Positions 33,599 to 40,847 of a DNA stretch of 64,000 nucleotides are shown in pieces. The DNA comes from Flavobacterium endoglycinae (GTDB taxonomy: Bacteria > Bacteroidota > Bacteroidia > Flavobacteriales > Flavobacteriaceae). The notes under the pieces are model-generated. The model was given only the letters and a program-made list of their open reading frames with translations, did not search any database and was not told the origin of the DNA. Each line of letters opens with the position of its first letter. Position 1 is the first letter of the stretch. The stretch lies in the NCBI RefSeq assembly GCF_017352115.1, contig NZ_CP071448.1, positions 310,001 to 374,000 of the forward strand, in the 5' to 3' direction. The translations under genes were made by a program, and so were the position numbers.

Positions 33599-33739
33599 GA
33601 AGCTAATCCAGCTGTACATTGCAACTCCTCCTTATCTTTGTTGTTTTTTAAAGTCATAAAAGGAGCTTCCGCTGGTCGCTCTTTTATTTCAAAAAAACAA
33701 ACAAATATAAGTCCGGGGTTTCCATTTCCATCTGGGCTA
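33599..33739 (-). repeat. TAGCCC-type flavobacterial hairpin repeat, copy 2
   Basis: On the minus strand this begins TAGCCCAGATGGAAATGG (three mismatches in 18 to copy 1 at 281-298) and ends CAGCTGGATTAGCTTC. Between them lies a long imperfect hairpin: TTTGTT/AACAAA, TGTTTTTT/AAAAAACA and ATAAAAG/CTTTTAT pair in order around a GACCAGCGGA-type loop. The conserved ends with an unrelated hairpin are the same pattern as copy 1. It fills the spacer between the channel gene and miaA and explains why the miaA frame appears extended upstream. Confidence 0.7.
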
Positions 33740-33745
33740 AAAAAT

Positions 33746-34666
33746 ATGAAATACCTAATAACAATCGTCGGACCTACAGCTATCGGGAAAACAGCCCTGA
33801 GCATTGCTTTGGCACAACATTTTAAATGCGAAATTATTTCCTGCGACAGCCGTCAGTTTTTTAAAGAAATGACAATTGGAACCGCTGTTCCAAGTCAAGA
33901 AGAATTAAACGCTGCAAAACATCATTTCATTCAAAATAAATCCATTTTCGAAAACTATACGGTAGGTGATTACGAAAAAGAAGCACTTTCAAAACTAGAA
34001 GAATTATATCAAAACGATGATTTTGTAATTCTAATTGGCGGATCAGGTTTGTATGTTGATGCCGTTTTAAAAGGTTTTGACGAATTCCCTGAAATCGCAC
34101 CAGAAGTTCGCTTAGAAGTAAATTCCAATTACGAAAAATTCGGAATCGAATATCTTCAGGAACAATTACAAAGTTTAGATCCAGATTATTATCAAAAAAT
34201 AACCATTGAAAATCCGCAGACATTACAAAACCCGCAGCGAATGATGCGTTTTGTAGAAGTTTGCATTGGATCGCAAAAACCTTATTCTTCATTTTTAAAC
34301 TTAAAGAAAAACAACCGAAACTTCACTCCTATTTTAATTGGTTTAGACGCCGAAAGAGAAATAATTTACAACAGAATCAACCAGCGCGTAGATATCATGA
34401 TGAATGAAGGTTTGCTAAAAGAAGCAGAAACGCTTTATCCTAACAAAGAGCTAAATGCTTTACAAACTGTCGGTTATAGAGAATTATTTAGTTATTTTGA
34501 CGGAGAATTCACTTTGCCTTTTGCAATTGAAGAAATAAAAAAGAACACACGAAGATTTTCAAAAAGACAATTAACTTGGTTCAAACGAAACGAAAACACC
34601 AAATGGTTTGATTATGCGTTAGATAGAAAACAAATCATAAATTACATTGAAGATAAAACAAAATAA
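33746..34666 (+). CDS. miaA: tRNA dimethylallyltransferase
   Basis: Adds a dimethylallyl group to A37 of tRNAs reading UNN codons. The 306-residue protein from MKYLITIVGPTAIGKTALS has the P-loop, the DSRQFF(K)EM(T)IGTA segment, LIGGSGLYVDAVLKG and QTVGYRELFSYFDG, all MiaA hallmarks. The frame stays open 36 codons further upstream, but that stretch is a dispersed hairpin repeat, so I use the internal ATG, which also gives the normal length. Confidence 0.95.
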   Translation: MKYLITIVGPTAIGKTALSIALAQHFKCEIISCDSRQFFKEMTIGTAVPSQEELNAAKHHFIQNKSIFENYTVGDYEKEALSKLEELYQNDDFVILIGGSGLYVDAVLKGFDEFPEIAPEVRLEVNSNYEKFGIEYLQEQLQSLDPDYYQKITIENPQTLQNPQRMMRFVEVCIGSQKPYSSFLNLKKNNRNFTPILIGLDAEREIIYNRINQRVDIMMNEGLLKEAETLYPNKELNALQTVGYRELFSYFDGEFTLPFAIEEIKKNTRRFSKRQLTWFKRNENTKWFDYALDRKQIINYIEDKTK

Positions 34667-34743
34667 TATTTTCTCTTTGTTCTATATTCTTTGTTCTCTC
34701 CTCCAAAAATCTAAAATCAACAATCTAAAATCTAAATTTAGAA

Positions 34744-35490
34744 ATGCCAATATCACCAAATTTCACATCCGTTTTAAGTAAAGACTGGGAAATCAATTTC
34801 ACACAGTGTACACCAAACGGTTACTTAAAATACACCGATTTATGCAATCTTTTACAATTAACCGCAGCAGCGCATTCTGAAGTTGGCGGAATCAGTTTTA
34901 CAGATATGCAGGAATTTGATCAGGCTTGGGTTTTAAGCAGAATGCGTGTCGAAATAACGGCTTTACCAAAATGGCAGGATGTTGTAACGGTAAAAACATG
35001 GATTAACAGTCTTGAAAATTCACGTTCTGTTCGTGCACTAGAAATGTATGTAAACGGCAAAAAGATTGTGGGAAGCGAAACGTATTGGGCTGTTTTCAAT
35101 ACCAAAGCACGTCGTCCAGAAGCTTTGGCTTTACCTTTTGAACATTTTGAACTTTTCCCAGATCAAAGAGCAACTATTGAAGGTTTTTCTCGAATCAACA
35201 TCAATCCTGAAAAAGAATCTGTTTTTGAAAAAACCGTTTATTTATCTGATTTAGATATTGTAAATCATGCTAATAACGTAAAATACTTAGAATGGTGTCT
35301 CGATCATGTTGATGCAAAAAGAATTTTGAAACAAGAAGTAAAAAGTTTTGAAATGAACTTTTTAAAAGAGCTTTCTCTAAACGATCAAGTCGTTATTCAC
35401 GAAAGTGATAATGAAGATCATTCTGCAACAACTTTCAGTATTACAAAAGGAGATAAAAATTGCTTTGCATTAGAATTGCACTGGAAATAA
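34744..35490 (+). CDS. Acyl-ACP thioesterase
   Basis: Releases fatty acids from acyl carrier protein. The 248-residue double-hotdog protein matches the FAT/acyl-ACP thioesterase family. The second hotdog begins SDLDIVNHANNVKYLEWCLD, containing the Asp171-Asn174-His175 arrangement of the active site. The first hotdog has the long helix DLCNLLQLTAAAHSEVGG and the strand WVLSRMRVEITALPKW. Plant FatA/FatB enzymes are the characterised relatives. It follows miaA by 77 bases of word-like repeat and may be a separate unit. Confidence 0.88.
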   Translation: MPISPNFTSVLSKDWEINFTQCTPNGYLKYTDLCNLLQLTAAAHSEVGGISFTDMQEFDQAWVLSRMRVEITALPKWQDVVTVKTWINSLENSRSVRALEMYVNGKKIVGSETYWAVFNTKARRPEALALPFEHFELFPDQRATIEGFSRININPEKESVFEKTVYLSDLDIVNHANNVKYLEWCLDHVDAKRILKQEVKSFEMNFLKELSLNDQVVIHESDNEDHSATTFSITKGDKNCFALELHWK

Positions 35491-35501
35491 ATTACGTGAT
35501 T

Positions 35502-35610
35502 CCTGCAAGATTTTTAAAACCTTGTATGTCTATTATTTTATAGTGATCTTCAAATTTAATTTTTAATATTAAAACTAAAAATACCTACAAGGTTTTAAAA
35601 ACCTTGCAGG
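35502..35610. repeat. CCTGCAAGGTTTTTAAAACCTTG long inverted repeat
   Basis: The 25-base arms at 35502-35526 and 35586-35610 are reverse complements with one mismatch. Each arm is itself nearly palindromic (AAGGTTTT / AAAACCTT). The 59 bases between them are AT-rich and non-coding. It lies between convergent genes. The nested symmetry suggests two insertions or a duplicated palindrome, not a terminator. Confidence 0.75.
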
Positions 35611-35624
35611 AAATTGGACCCAAT

Positions 35625-35653
35625 AAAAAACGATGCAAATTGCATCGTTTTTT
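35625..35653 (-). terminator. Terminator of the rtcB-prfH operon
   Basis: A perfect 14-bp inverted repeat AAAAAACGATGCAA / TTGCATCGTTTTTT is followed by T-rich sequence on both sides. It lies nine bases beyond the TPR gene stop and can also stop the convergent thioesterase transcript. Confidence 0.85.
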
Positions 35654-35661
35654 ATTAAAAA

Positions 35662-36207
35662 TCATTTCGATTTCTTTTTAGAGTCTTTCTTCTCTTTTTT
35701 AGGCTTCTTCTTTTTCAACAAATCAACTTTGTCTTTAATTCGTTTTTCAACATCGCTAATTCCAGTGTCATAATCGTGCTGAATAGAATATAACTTTGCT
35801 TGTTTAATTACTTTCAAAGCTTCTTTAAATTTATGCTGAACCTCTAAAAGAATGGCTTTCTTTACAAAAATTACCGACTTATTAATTCCTTTAATAGTTA
35901 AAGCAAAGTCAATTAATTTTTGAGCTTCTTCGTAATCTTCGTTTAAAATTAAAGTCTGCAAATAATGTGGATAAACTTCAAAAGCATGAATATTAATCGC
36001 TAAAGCTTCCTGAAAATAGGATTTAGCTTCTTCATAATTCATCAAATGTTCAGCCTGAATTCTTCCGTACAAACACAGAACCATTGTATTTTTCGAATCA
36101 TAAGAAAAAGCATAATCCAAAGATTCAATAGTTTCTTCAAGCGAGTACGGATAATTATCTAAAGCCTGAAAAAGGTATTTATCAATTGTTTTCATTTCGT
36201 AAATCAT
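35662..36207 (-). CDS. TPR protein, last gene of the rtcB-prfH operon
   Basis: A 181-residue soluble protein made of three or four tetratricopeptide-like repeats ([71 protein letters not shown]). It ends in a strongly basic tail of about 20 residues, almost all Lys, that could contact RNA. It overlaps the end of prfH by 26 bases, or by 14 if the fifth codon (MKTIDKYLF) is the start. Either way translation is coupled. TPRs bind protein partners; which one is unknown. Its place in the operon suggests a link to the RNA-repair genes, but it could be a passenger. Confidence 0.75.
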   Translation of the reverse strand: MIYEMKTIDKYLFQALDNYPYSLEETIESLDYAFSYDSKNTMVLCLYGRIQAEHLMNYEEAKSYFQEALAINIHAFEVYPHYLQTLILNEDYEEAQKLIDFALTIKGINKSVIFVKKAILLEVQHKFKEALKVIKQAKLYSIQHDYDTGISDVEKRIKDKVDLLKKKKPKKEKKDSKKKSK

Positions 36208-36871
36208 TTTTTAATTTCTGACGAGTTCCTTTGTAACTTTTCTCCACTTTGTTCTTTTTAAAATCACTTCCAGTAAAAACTCTCACAGGATTTCCACGCT
36301 GCACATTAAGCTGATTTTCCCATTGTTTTCCCACATGATTTTTAAGCTGAAGCAATTTCTCGTCTTCTAGTTTTTTAATTAATCTTTCTGTTGCCAGTTT
36401 TTTGTTCTGATGCTGCGAACGGCTGTCCATTGCTACAACGGCAATTCCTGTTGGAATATGAGTCGCTCGAATCGCAGAACTCACTTTGTTAACGTGCTGT
36501 CCACCTGCTCCAGAACTTCGCATAGCTTGATACTGAATATCATTTTCCGAAAACAAACTGTTCTTTTGCTGTTCGATTTCAAATATGCCGATAAACCAAT
36601 TTTTGCGTTTGTGCATTTTTCTAAACTGGCTTTGACCAATCCATTGAACGGTTCCTATCCAAGAATTCACAAACTGATCTGCATTTTTTCCTTTTACTGC
36701 AATCGAAGCTGTTTCCACCGTTCCATTTTCAGTTCCTGCTTCTCTTTGTAGTAAAACTGTTTCCAGTTGATGCTCCTGCGCTTCTTCGAGTACTTTTTTA
36801 AGCACTTGGGCAACCACCCAAGTGCATTCTGCAGGTCCGCGACCCGCTGTTATTTGAATTATTCTTTCCAT
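36182..36871 (-). CDS. prfH: Peptide chain release factor homologue PrfH (RF-H)
   Basis: A 229-residue protein related to class I release factors but lacking their N-terminal and codon-recognition domains. The peptidyl-tRNA hydrolysis motif is intact: [12 protein letters not shown], with GGQ at 123-125. The flanking segment [16 protein letters not shown] matches RF1/RF2. The basic C-terminus ([19 protein letters not shown]) fits ribosome binding. In other bacteria PrfH is encoded with RtcB and releases the nascent peptide from ribosomes whose 16S rRNA is cut in the decoding centre, so that RtcB can reseal it. Here the start overlaps the zinc-ribbon gene by 13 bases. Confidence 0.9.
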   Translation of the reverse strand: MERIIQITAGRGPAECTWVVAQVLKKVLEEAQEHQLETVLLQREAGTENGTVETASIAVKGKNADQFVNSWIGTVQWIGQSQFRKMHKRKNWFIGIFEIEQQKNSLFSENDIQYQAMRSSGAGGQHVNKVSSAIRATHIPTGIAVVAMDSRSQHQNKKLATERLIKKLEDEKLLQLKNHVGKQWENQLNVQRGNPVRVFTGSDFKKNKVEKSYKGTRQKLKNDLRNENN

Positions 36872-37482
36872 TTCTTTAAAATTTTGAGCAGCTTTTCTCT
36901 GTTTTTTGCTGCTTTTACAAATTGCGGCAATCTTGCCACTAAACTTGATGTATAATTCACTTTTGAATTTCGTTCTCTTAAACCTGCATTAATATATCTT
37001 TCCAAATAATAAATATGATCCAGATTGTAAGCCCAAAAAATCTCGTTATCAAACTCTTTCTGAAACCAAAGTGGTAAGTTGTACCATCTTTCTCTCATCA
37101 ATCCTTTCTCAAATTTTGATTCTTCTATAATTTCTTTTATTTTAGTTTTTCCTTCTTCCTGAAAATTACAATGTGGGCATCTTGTTTTATAAATCAAAGA
37201 TTTCTTTTTGAAAGCTTGTGACTCAAACTCATATGATTTTCTGCAATTAATACAATATCTTTTTCCGTAAGCAACATATTTTATAATTGGCTGCCTAGGT
37301 TTGGTAAAACAATGTTTACATTCAAAAGACATTACTTTACATTTACCACATTTACAATCTTCTGCAGGCTTTTTTAAAATAGATGCCTTAGATTCACAAT
37401 TTGGACATTTAACGAAAATCTCATCATTAAAACTTCCTAAGAACTTATTTTCATCCTGAAATCTTTCCATAATCTTTTCCAT
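36859..37482 (-). CDS. Multi-CxxC zinc-ribbon protein of the rtcB-prfH operon
   Basis: A 207-residue protein of no family I can name. Eleven cysteines fall in the first half: CPNC (26-29), CKCGKC (43-48), CKHC (55-58), CINC (77-80) and CPHC (102-105). This is enough for two or more zinc ribbons like those in TFIIB-type and ribosomal proteins. The second half (about 115-207) is helical, rich in Trp, Tyr, Lys and Arg ([35 protein letters not shown]). It starts two bases after the rtcB stop and overlaps prfH by 13 bases. Inference: an RNA- or ribosome-binding accessory factor. Confidence 0.72.
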   Translation of the reverse strand: MEKIMERFQDENKFLGSFNDEIFVKCPNCESKASILKKPAEDCKCGKCKVMSFECKHCFTKPRQPIIKYVAYGKRYCINCRKSYEFESQAFKKKSLIYKTRCPHCNFQEEGKTKIKEIIEESKFEKGLMRERWYNLPLWFQKEFDNEIFWAYNLDHIYYLERYINAGLRERNSKVNYTSSLVARLPQFVKAAKNREKLLKILKKWKE

Positions 37483-37484
37483 TT

Positions 37485-38876
37485 TTATCGATCCATTCTA
37501 ACAATTCTAGGTGTAAAAGTTCCCAAAACTTCAACTAATTCCGTTTGGTTTGCCATTACTTTTGTGATGTCTTTGTAAGCCATTGGAGCTTCATCAATAT
37601 TACCGCCGATTAAAGTCACGTCATGTTTTTTCAATTCTTTGTTAATCTGACTTTGTGTAAAACTGCTTTTACATTTTGCTCTCGAAAACAAACGTCCAGC
37701 ACCATGCGAAGCCGAATTCAAACTTTCTGCATTTCCTTTTCCTTTCACAATAAATCCTGGCGCTGTCATCGAACCCGGAATAATCCCAAGCTGACCTTCG
37801 CCTGCAGGTGTTGCTCCTTTTCTGTGTACAATACATTCTTGACCGTTTACCATTTCTTTCCATGCAAAATTGTGATGGTTTTCAATCGTAACCACTACTC
37901 TTTTTCCAATCGCTTTAGCAATTCGTCTGTGAATATCATCATGACAGGCTTTTGCATATTCTCCTGCTAAATTCATTGCCAGCCAATATTCCTGACCATC
38001 GTGTGTATTCAAATCTAGCCAAGCTAAATGCTGCACATTTTTGGGTAACGGACATTGTTTAGCTGCCAGATACGTGTAATGTTTGGCTATGTTAGCACCC
38101 AATCCACGAGAACCGCTGTGTGATAAAACGGCAAAATATTCTCCTTTTTCCAGTTTCCATTCGTTCTCTGGATTGTCAATTTTAGCGATTCCGAACTCTA
38201 CGAAATGATTTCCTCCACCAGAACTTCCCAATTGCTTATATGCTTTTGGTAAAAGATTCTTTAACAACGGAATGTCTTGAAATTCGCTTTTATGAAAAAC
38301 CTCATGATCGACTCTAGACGATTGCACTTCGTTCATTCCGAACTTTGTATTGTCTCTTAAAATGGCTTCTAGTTGATGTTCTCTTCCTTTAAAATGAGAA
38401 GCTGGTAAATCAAAAATTGAAAGGCTCATTCGGCATCCAATATCAACACCAACTCCATATGGAATAACCGCATTATCAGTAGCTAACACACCACCAATTG
38501 GCAGACCGTAACCCGAATGCGCATCTGGCATTAAAGCACCAGCAACCGAAATTGGCAGTTTCAAAGAATCATATAATTGAAATTTTGCCTGCTGGTCGAT
38601 TTCATTTTCACCGAAAATGGTAAAAGGCGATCTCGTTGTTTTAAGCTGATGCATTCTTACTTGGACAGGTTTGATTAAGCCTTCGGCAACTTTTCCCCAC
38701 GTTCCGTTTCCTTCATATTTTTCAGGATTTAACAGCACGTCTTTTGCTTCTGTTAGAATAGATTCTTTTTTTTCTCTTTTTCTATATCTGTTTATCTGCC
38801 CTAAGGCGATATTTATTGAATTGTTCTTTGGAAAACCTAATTTAATCAGGTCTTTTCCAGTTAGTTTATTTCCCAT
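37485..38876 (-). CDS. rtcB: RNA-splicing ligase RtcB
   Basis: GTP- and Mn-dependent ligase joining RNA 2',3'-cyclic phosphate (or 3'-phosphate) ends to 5'-OH ends. The 463-residue protein has all active-site groups: GVDIGCRM (Asp145, Cys148), GGNHFVEF (about 221-228), LSHSGSRGLG (His253), IENHHNF (332-337) and the guanylylated histidine His391 in NSASHGAGRLFSRAKC. It is the second gene of the operon and overlaps the preceding gene by 11 bases. The link with prfH points to 16S rRNA repair, not tRNA splicing. No archease gene is adjacent. Confidence 0.95.
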   Translation of the reverse strand: MGNKLTGKDLIKLGFPKNNSINIALGQINRYRKREKKESILTEAKDVLLNPEKYEGNGTWGKVAEGLIKPVQVRMHQLKTTRSPFTIFGENEIDQQAKFQLYDSLKLPISVAGALMPDAHSGYGLPIGGVLATDNAVIPYGVGVDIGCRMSLSIFDLPASHFKGREHQLEAILRDNTKFGMNEVQSSRVDHEVFHKSEFQDIPLLKNLLPKAYKQLGSSGGGNHFVEFGIAKIDNPENEWKLEKGEYFAVLSHSGSRGLGANIAKHYTYLAAKQCPLPKNVQHLAWLDLNTHDGQEYWLAMNLAGEYAKACHDDIHRRIAKAIGKRVVVTIENHHNFAWKEMVNGQECIVHRKGATPAGEGQLGIIPGSMTAPGFIVKGKGNAESLNSASHGAGRLFSRAKCKSSFTQSQINKELKKHDVTLIGGNIDEAPMAYKDITKVMANQTELVEVLGTFTPRIVRMDR

Positions 38877-39627
38877 GATTTTCTATCATTTCATCTGCAT
38901 ATTGCTGATACAAAGCATGCAGACTTTTATTTTTAATTGGATTTTTCTCTTTTGGGTTTTCTTTTCTATAAAATTTCCAAGTATTAGAATATCCATTAAC
39001 TAATCTGTTTATTTTTTCTCTTAAATGATGATTCACAATATAATTTTCAATAAGTTGAATTTGACTTTCTAAATCCGAATCGACCATTTTGGTGTGTGTT
39101 ATCATATATGGACTAACACGAAGTACATATCGCCAAGGCTCATTAAATACATAATGAATTCTATATTGTTTCCAGTTACTACACCAGCGCTCTCTTCTAT
39201 AAAAATGCGCTTTTTCTTTTTCGGTCAATTCTAACTTTGAACTTTTCCATTCCCATTCTGAAAATTCTTTTACAGTTTGGAATTTTTCAACATAAACATA
39301 TTTTCTTTTTCTCTTTTTCTTTCTTTTAAAAGCTTTTTCAGATGAAAACTGCCATGTATTTATTTTTTCCAATAATTCTATGTAAAATGGAGCTTCGCTT
39401 GATTTGGCAACATCATCTCTTAATTTAAAATTTCGCTGCCAACCTTTTTGATAGGGTACTTCGAGAGGAACTAACGGCAAATCACGTCGTTTGTTCCAAA
39501 GTTCTTTTTCAAGTTTTCTTAACTGAATTAATTGTTTATCAAAATCTTCCTTTACTAATCTTTTCTTTTTTCTTTTACTTTTAAAACGAGTGCATAAAGC
39601 ATACTCATCTACCGTATAATTTTCCAT
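38866..39627 (-). CDS. Uncharacterised basic, Trp-rich protein heading the rtcB-prfH operon
   Basis: I do not recognise this 253-residue protein. It is very basic, with clusters KSKRKKKR (16-23) and KRKKKRKRK (101-109), and contains many Trp and Tyr residues (EFSEWEWKSS, RRERWCSNWKQYRIHYVF, NEPWRYVLRV). No signal peptide, membrane segment or known catalytic motif is seen. The composition suggests an rRNA- or ribosome-binding protein. It is the first gene of the operon, and its last codons overlap the rtcB start by 11 bases, so its dosage is tied to rtcB. It could be the damage sensor, a repair adaptor or a regulator of the operon; none of these is shown. Confidence 0.72.
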   Translation of the reverse strand: MENYTVDEYALCTRFKSKRKKKRLVKEDFDKQLIQLRKLEKELWNKRRDLPLVPLEVPYQKGWQRNFKLRDDVAKSSEAPFYIELLEKINTWQFSSEKAFKRKKKRKRKYVYVEKFQTVKEFSEWEWKSSKLELTEKEKAHFYRRERWCSNWKQYRIHYVFNEPWRYVLRVSPYMITHTKMVDSDLESQIQLIENYIVNHHLREKINRLVNGYSNTWKFYRKENPKEKNPIKNKSLHALYQQYADEMIENHGK

Positions 39628-39732
39628 AAAAAATTATCGTGCATTAAATTAATAGCCAAAAAGGCATACCATTTTATCCTGACGGATAAATACTAAAAAT
39701 CGATGTTCGGGAAAATTTTGAAGAGTCTAGAA
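39628..39732. other. Upstream region of the rtcB-prfH operon
   Basis: About 105 bases between the first gene of the operon and the terminator of the candidate RNA. It should hold the operon promoter on the minus strand, but no TAnnTTTG box was recognised. The short inverted words ATCCTGACGGAT (39677-39688) are the only symmetry seen. Confidence 0.4.
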
Positions 39733-39909
39733 TAAAAAAAAAGCCCGAAACGTATTGTCTTCGGGCTTTTTTATATATCTAAAAGTATATTTCTAAGATT
39801 GAAATAAGCCACGAAGAATTGCTTCACCAAATCCATTTGGTGTAAAGCTCTGAGATGTCAATGTAAGTACAAACACTATTTCTTCGTTTTAAAGGGTTAC
39901 TAATTTTTT
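39733..39909 (-). ncRNA. Candidate independent structured RNA, about 175 nt
   Basis: The region lies between a terminator on each side and has its own predicted promoter, so a separate short transcript is likely. Its RNA can fold: ACGAAGAA (39880-39887) pairs perfectly with TTCTTCGT (39811-39818). Inside, GCTT-CACCAAAT / ATTTGGTG-AAGC forms a 12-bp hairpin with a two-base bulge (39821-39848). It ends at a strong intrinsic terminator. Two short frames exist (22 codons from the ATG at 39838, and a 31-codon frame with no ATG, ending GFGEAILRGLFQS), so a peptide or pseudogene remnant is an alternative. I do not recognise it as tmRNA, 6S RNA or RNase P RNA. Confidence 0.5.
39737..39772 (-). terminator. 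Intrinsic terminator of the candidate RNA
   Basis: A perfect 13-bp stem AAAAAAGCCCGAA / TTCGGGCTTTTTT with a 10-base loop is followed on the minus strand by about nine T and on the plus strand by six. Confidence 0.85.
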
Positions 39910-39915
39910 CGTGTG

Positions 39916-39948
39916 CAAATATTCAAAATACTTTTTCGATTTTCCAAA
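39916..39948 (-). promoter_or_regulatory. Predicted promoter of the candidate RNA
   Basis: On the minus strand, TTTG (39948-39945) is followed after 21 bases by AATATTTG (39923-39916), which differs from TAnnTTTG only in the first base. Transcription would start near 39909. Confidence 0.45.
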
Positions 39949-40084
39949 TTATTTTTAAGAAAATTCATCAAAATAAAAATCCAGTATAGCTAAACCGTTT
40001 TCATAATTAACAGTAAGATTTTAAAAATCAATACATTAAAATCAAAAAAAGTTCAAAAAATATTTTCAGTTAATGGCATAAAAA
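39949..40084. other. AT-rich gene-free spacer
   Basis: Between the candidate RNA promoter and the response-regulator terminator the sequence is AT-rich and poor in reading frames. I see nothing further in it. Confidence 0.5.
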
Positions 40085-40106
40085 AAGCCCTGATTTCTCA
40101 GGACTT
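40085..40106 (-). terminator. Intrinsic terminator of the two-component operon
   Basis: On the minus strand, AAGTCCTGA-GAAA-TCAGGGCTT (9-bp stem, one G-U pair, stable GAAA tetraloop) is followed by a T run, 22 bases after the response-regulator stop. Confidence 0.88.
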
Positions 40107-40127
40107 ATATATTTTTCGGTGAATTAA

Positions 40128-40844
40128 TTATTCAGAAACTTTGCTTTTTACCACTAATCTGAAACCTTCTCCGTGAATGTTTAAGATTTCAACATCTTCA
40201 TCAGATTTAAGGTATTTTCTTAATTTAGCGATGTACACATCCATACTTCTTGAAGTAAAGTAGTTGTCATCTCTCCAGATTTTTGTTAGAGCTAATTCTC
40301 TCGGCATTAAGTCATTTTCATGAAGAATAAGCATTTTAAGCAATTCATTTTCTTTTGGAGATAATTTAATTGGCTCTTCATCTTGGAAAGTCAAGAATCT
40401 TAGTTTTGAATTTAAGTGGAATTTACCAATATTAAATTCAAATTGTACTTGTTCAGCTTTTGTATCAGCAGATTTTCTTTGAATGATTGCTTTAATTTTC
40501 ATTAAAAGAACTTCTGAATCAAAAGGTTTATTTAAATAATCGTCTGCACCAGCTTTGTATCCTTTTAGCACATCTTCTTTCATAGATTTAGCTGTTAAAA
40601 AGATAATTGGCACTTCACTGTTCTTCTCTCTAATTTCTTTGGCCAAAGTGTAACCATCTTTATAAGGCATCATTACGTCAAGAATACATAAATCATATAC
40701 GTCTTTCTTGAATTTTTCGAAACCTTCCATACCGTTTTTAGCTAAAGTAACTTCAAAGTCATTTAACATTAGATAATCTTTAAGAACTGCCCCGAAATTT
40801 AGGTCATCTTCTACTAAAAGTATTCTTTTGTTAGTATTTTCCAT
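40128..40844 (-). CDS. rprY: OmpR-family response regulator, RprY-like
   Basis: A 238-residue regulator. The receiver domain (7-120) has the acidic pair VEDD (11-14), the phospho-acceptor Asp56 in LCILDVMMP and a conserved Lys near 106 in YLNKPFD. The C-terminal winged-helix DNA-binding domain (about 135-235) shows KLSPKENELLKMLI and RSMDVYIAKLRKYLK. It follows its sensor kinase by three bases. The pair resembles RprX/RprY of Bacteroides; the symbol is by similarity of layout and sequence. Target genes are unknown. Confidence 0.85.
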   Translation of the reverse strand: MENTNKRILLVEDDLNFGAVLKDYLMLNDFEVTLAKNGMEGFEKFKKDVYDLCILDVMMPYKDGYTLAKEIREKNSEVPIIFLTAKSMKEDVLKGYKAGADDYLNKPFDSEVLLMKIKAIIQRKSADTKAEQVQFEFNIGKFHLNSKLRFLTFQDEEPIKLSPKENELLKMLILHENDLMPRELALTKIWRDDNYFTSRSMDVYIAKLRKYLKSDEDVEILNIHGEGFRLVVKSKVSE

Positions 40845-40847
40845 ATT

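Noticed and set aside
33638..33745. N-terminal extension of miaA by 36 codons
   Set aside because: This stretch is a TAGCCC-type hairpin repeat. The MiaA domain and normal length start at the ATG at 33746.
37623..37970. Cys/Phe-rich 115-codon plus-strand frame opposite rtcB
   Set aside because: Complement of the conserved RtcB active-site region. The cysteines arise from reverse-complemented conserved codons.
39733..39909. Reading the structured region as tmRNA, RNase P RNA or 6S RNA
   Set aside because: Size, ends and visible stems do not match tmRNA or RNase P RNA, and the 5' and 3' ends do not pair into the long rod expected for 6S RNA. It is kept as an unassigned candidate.
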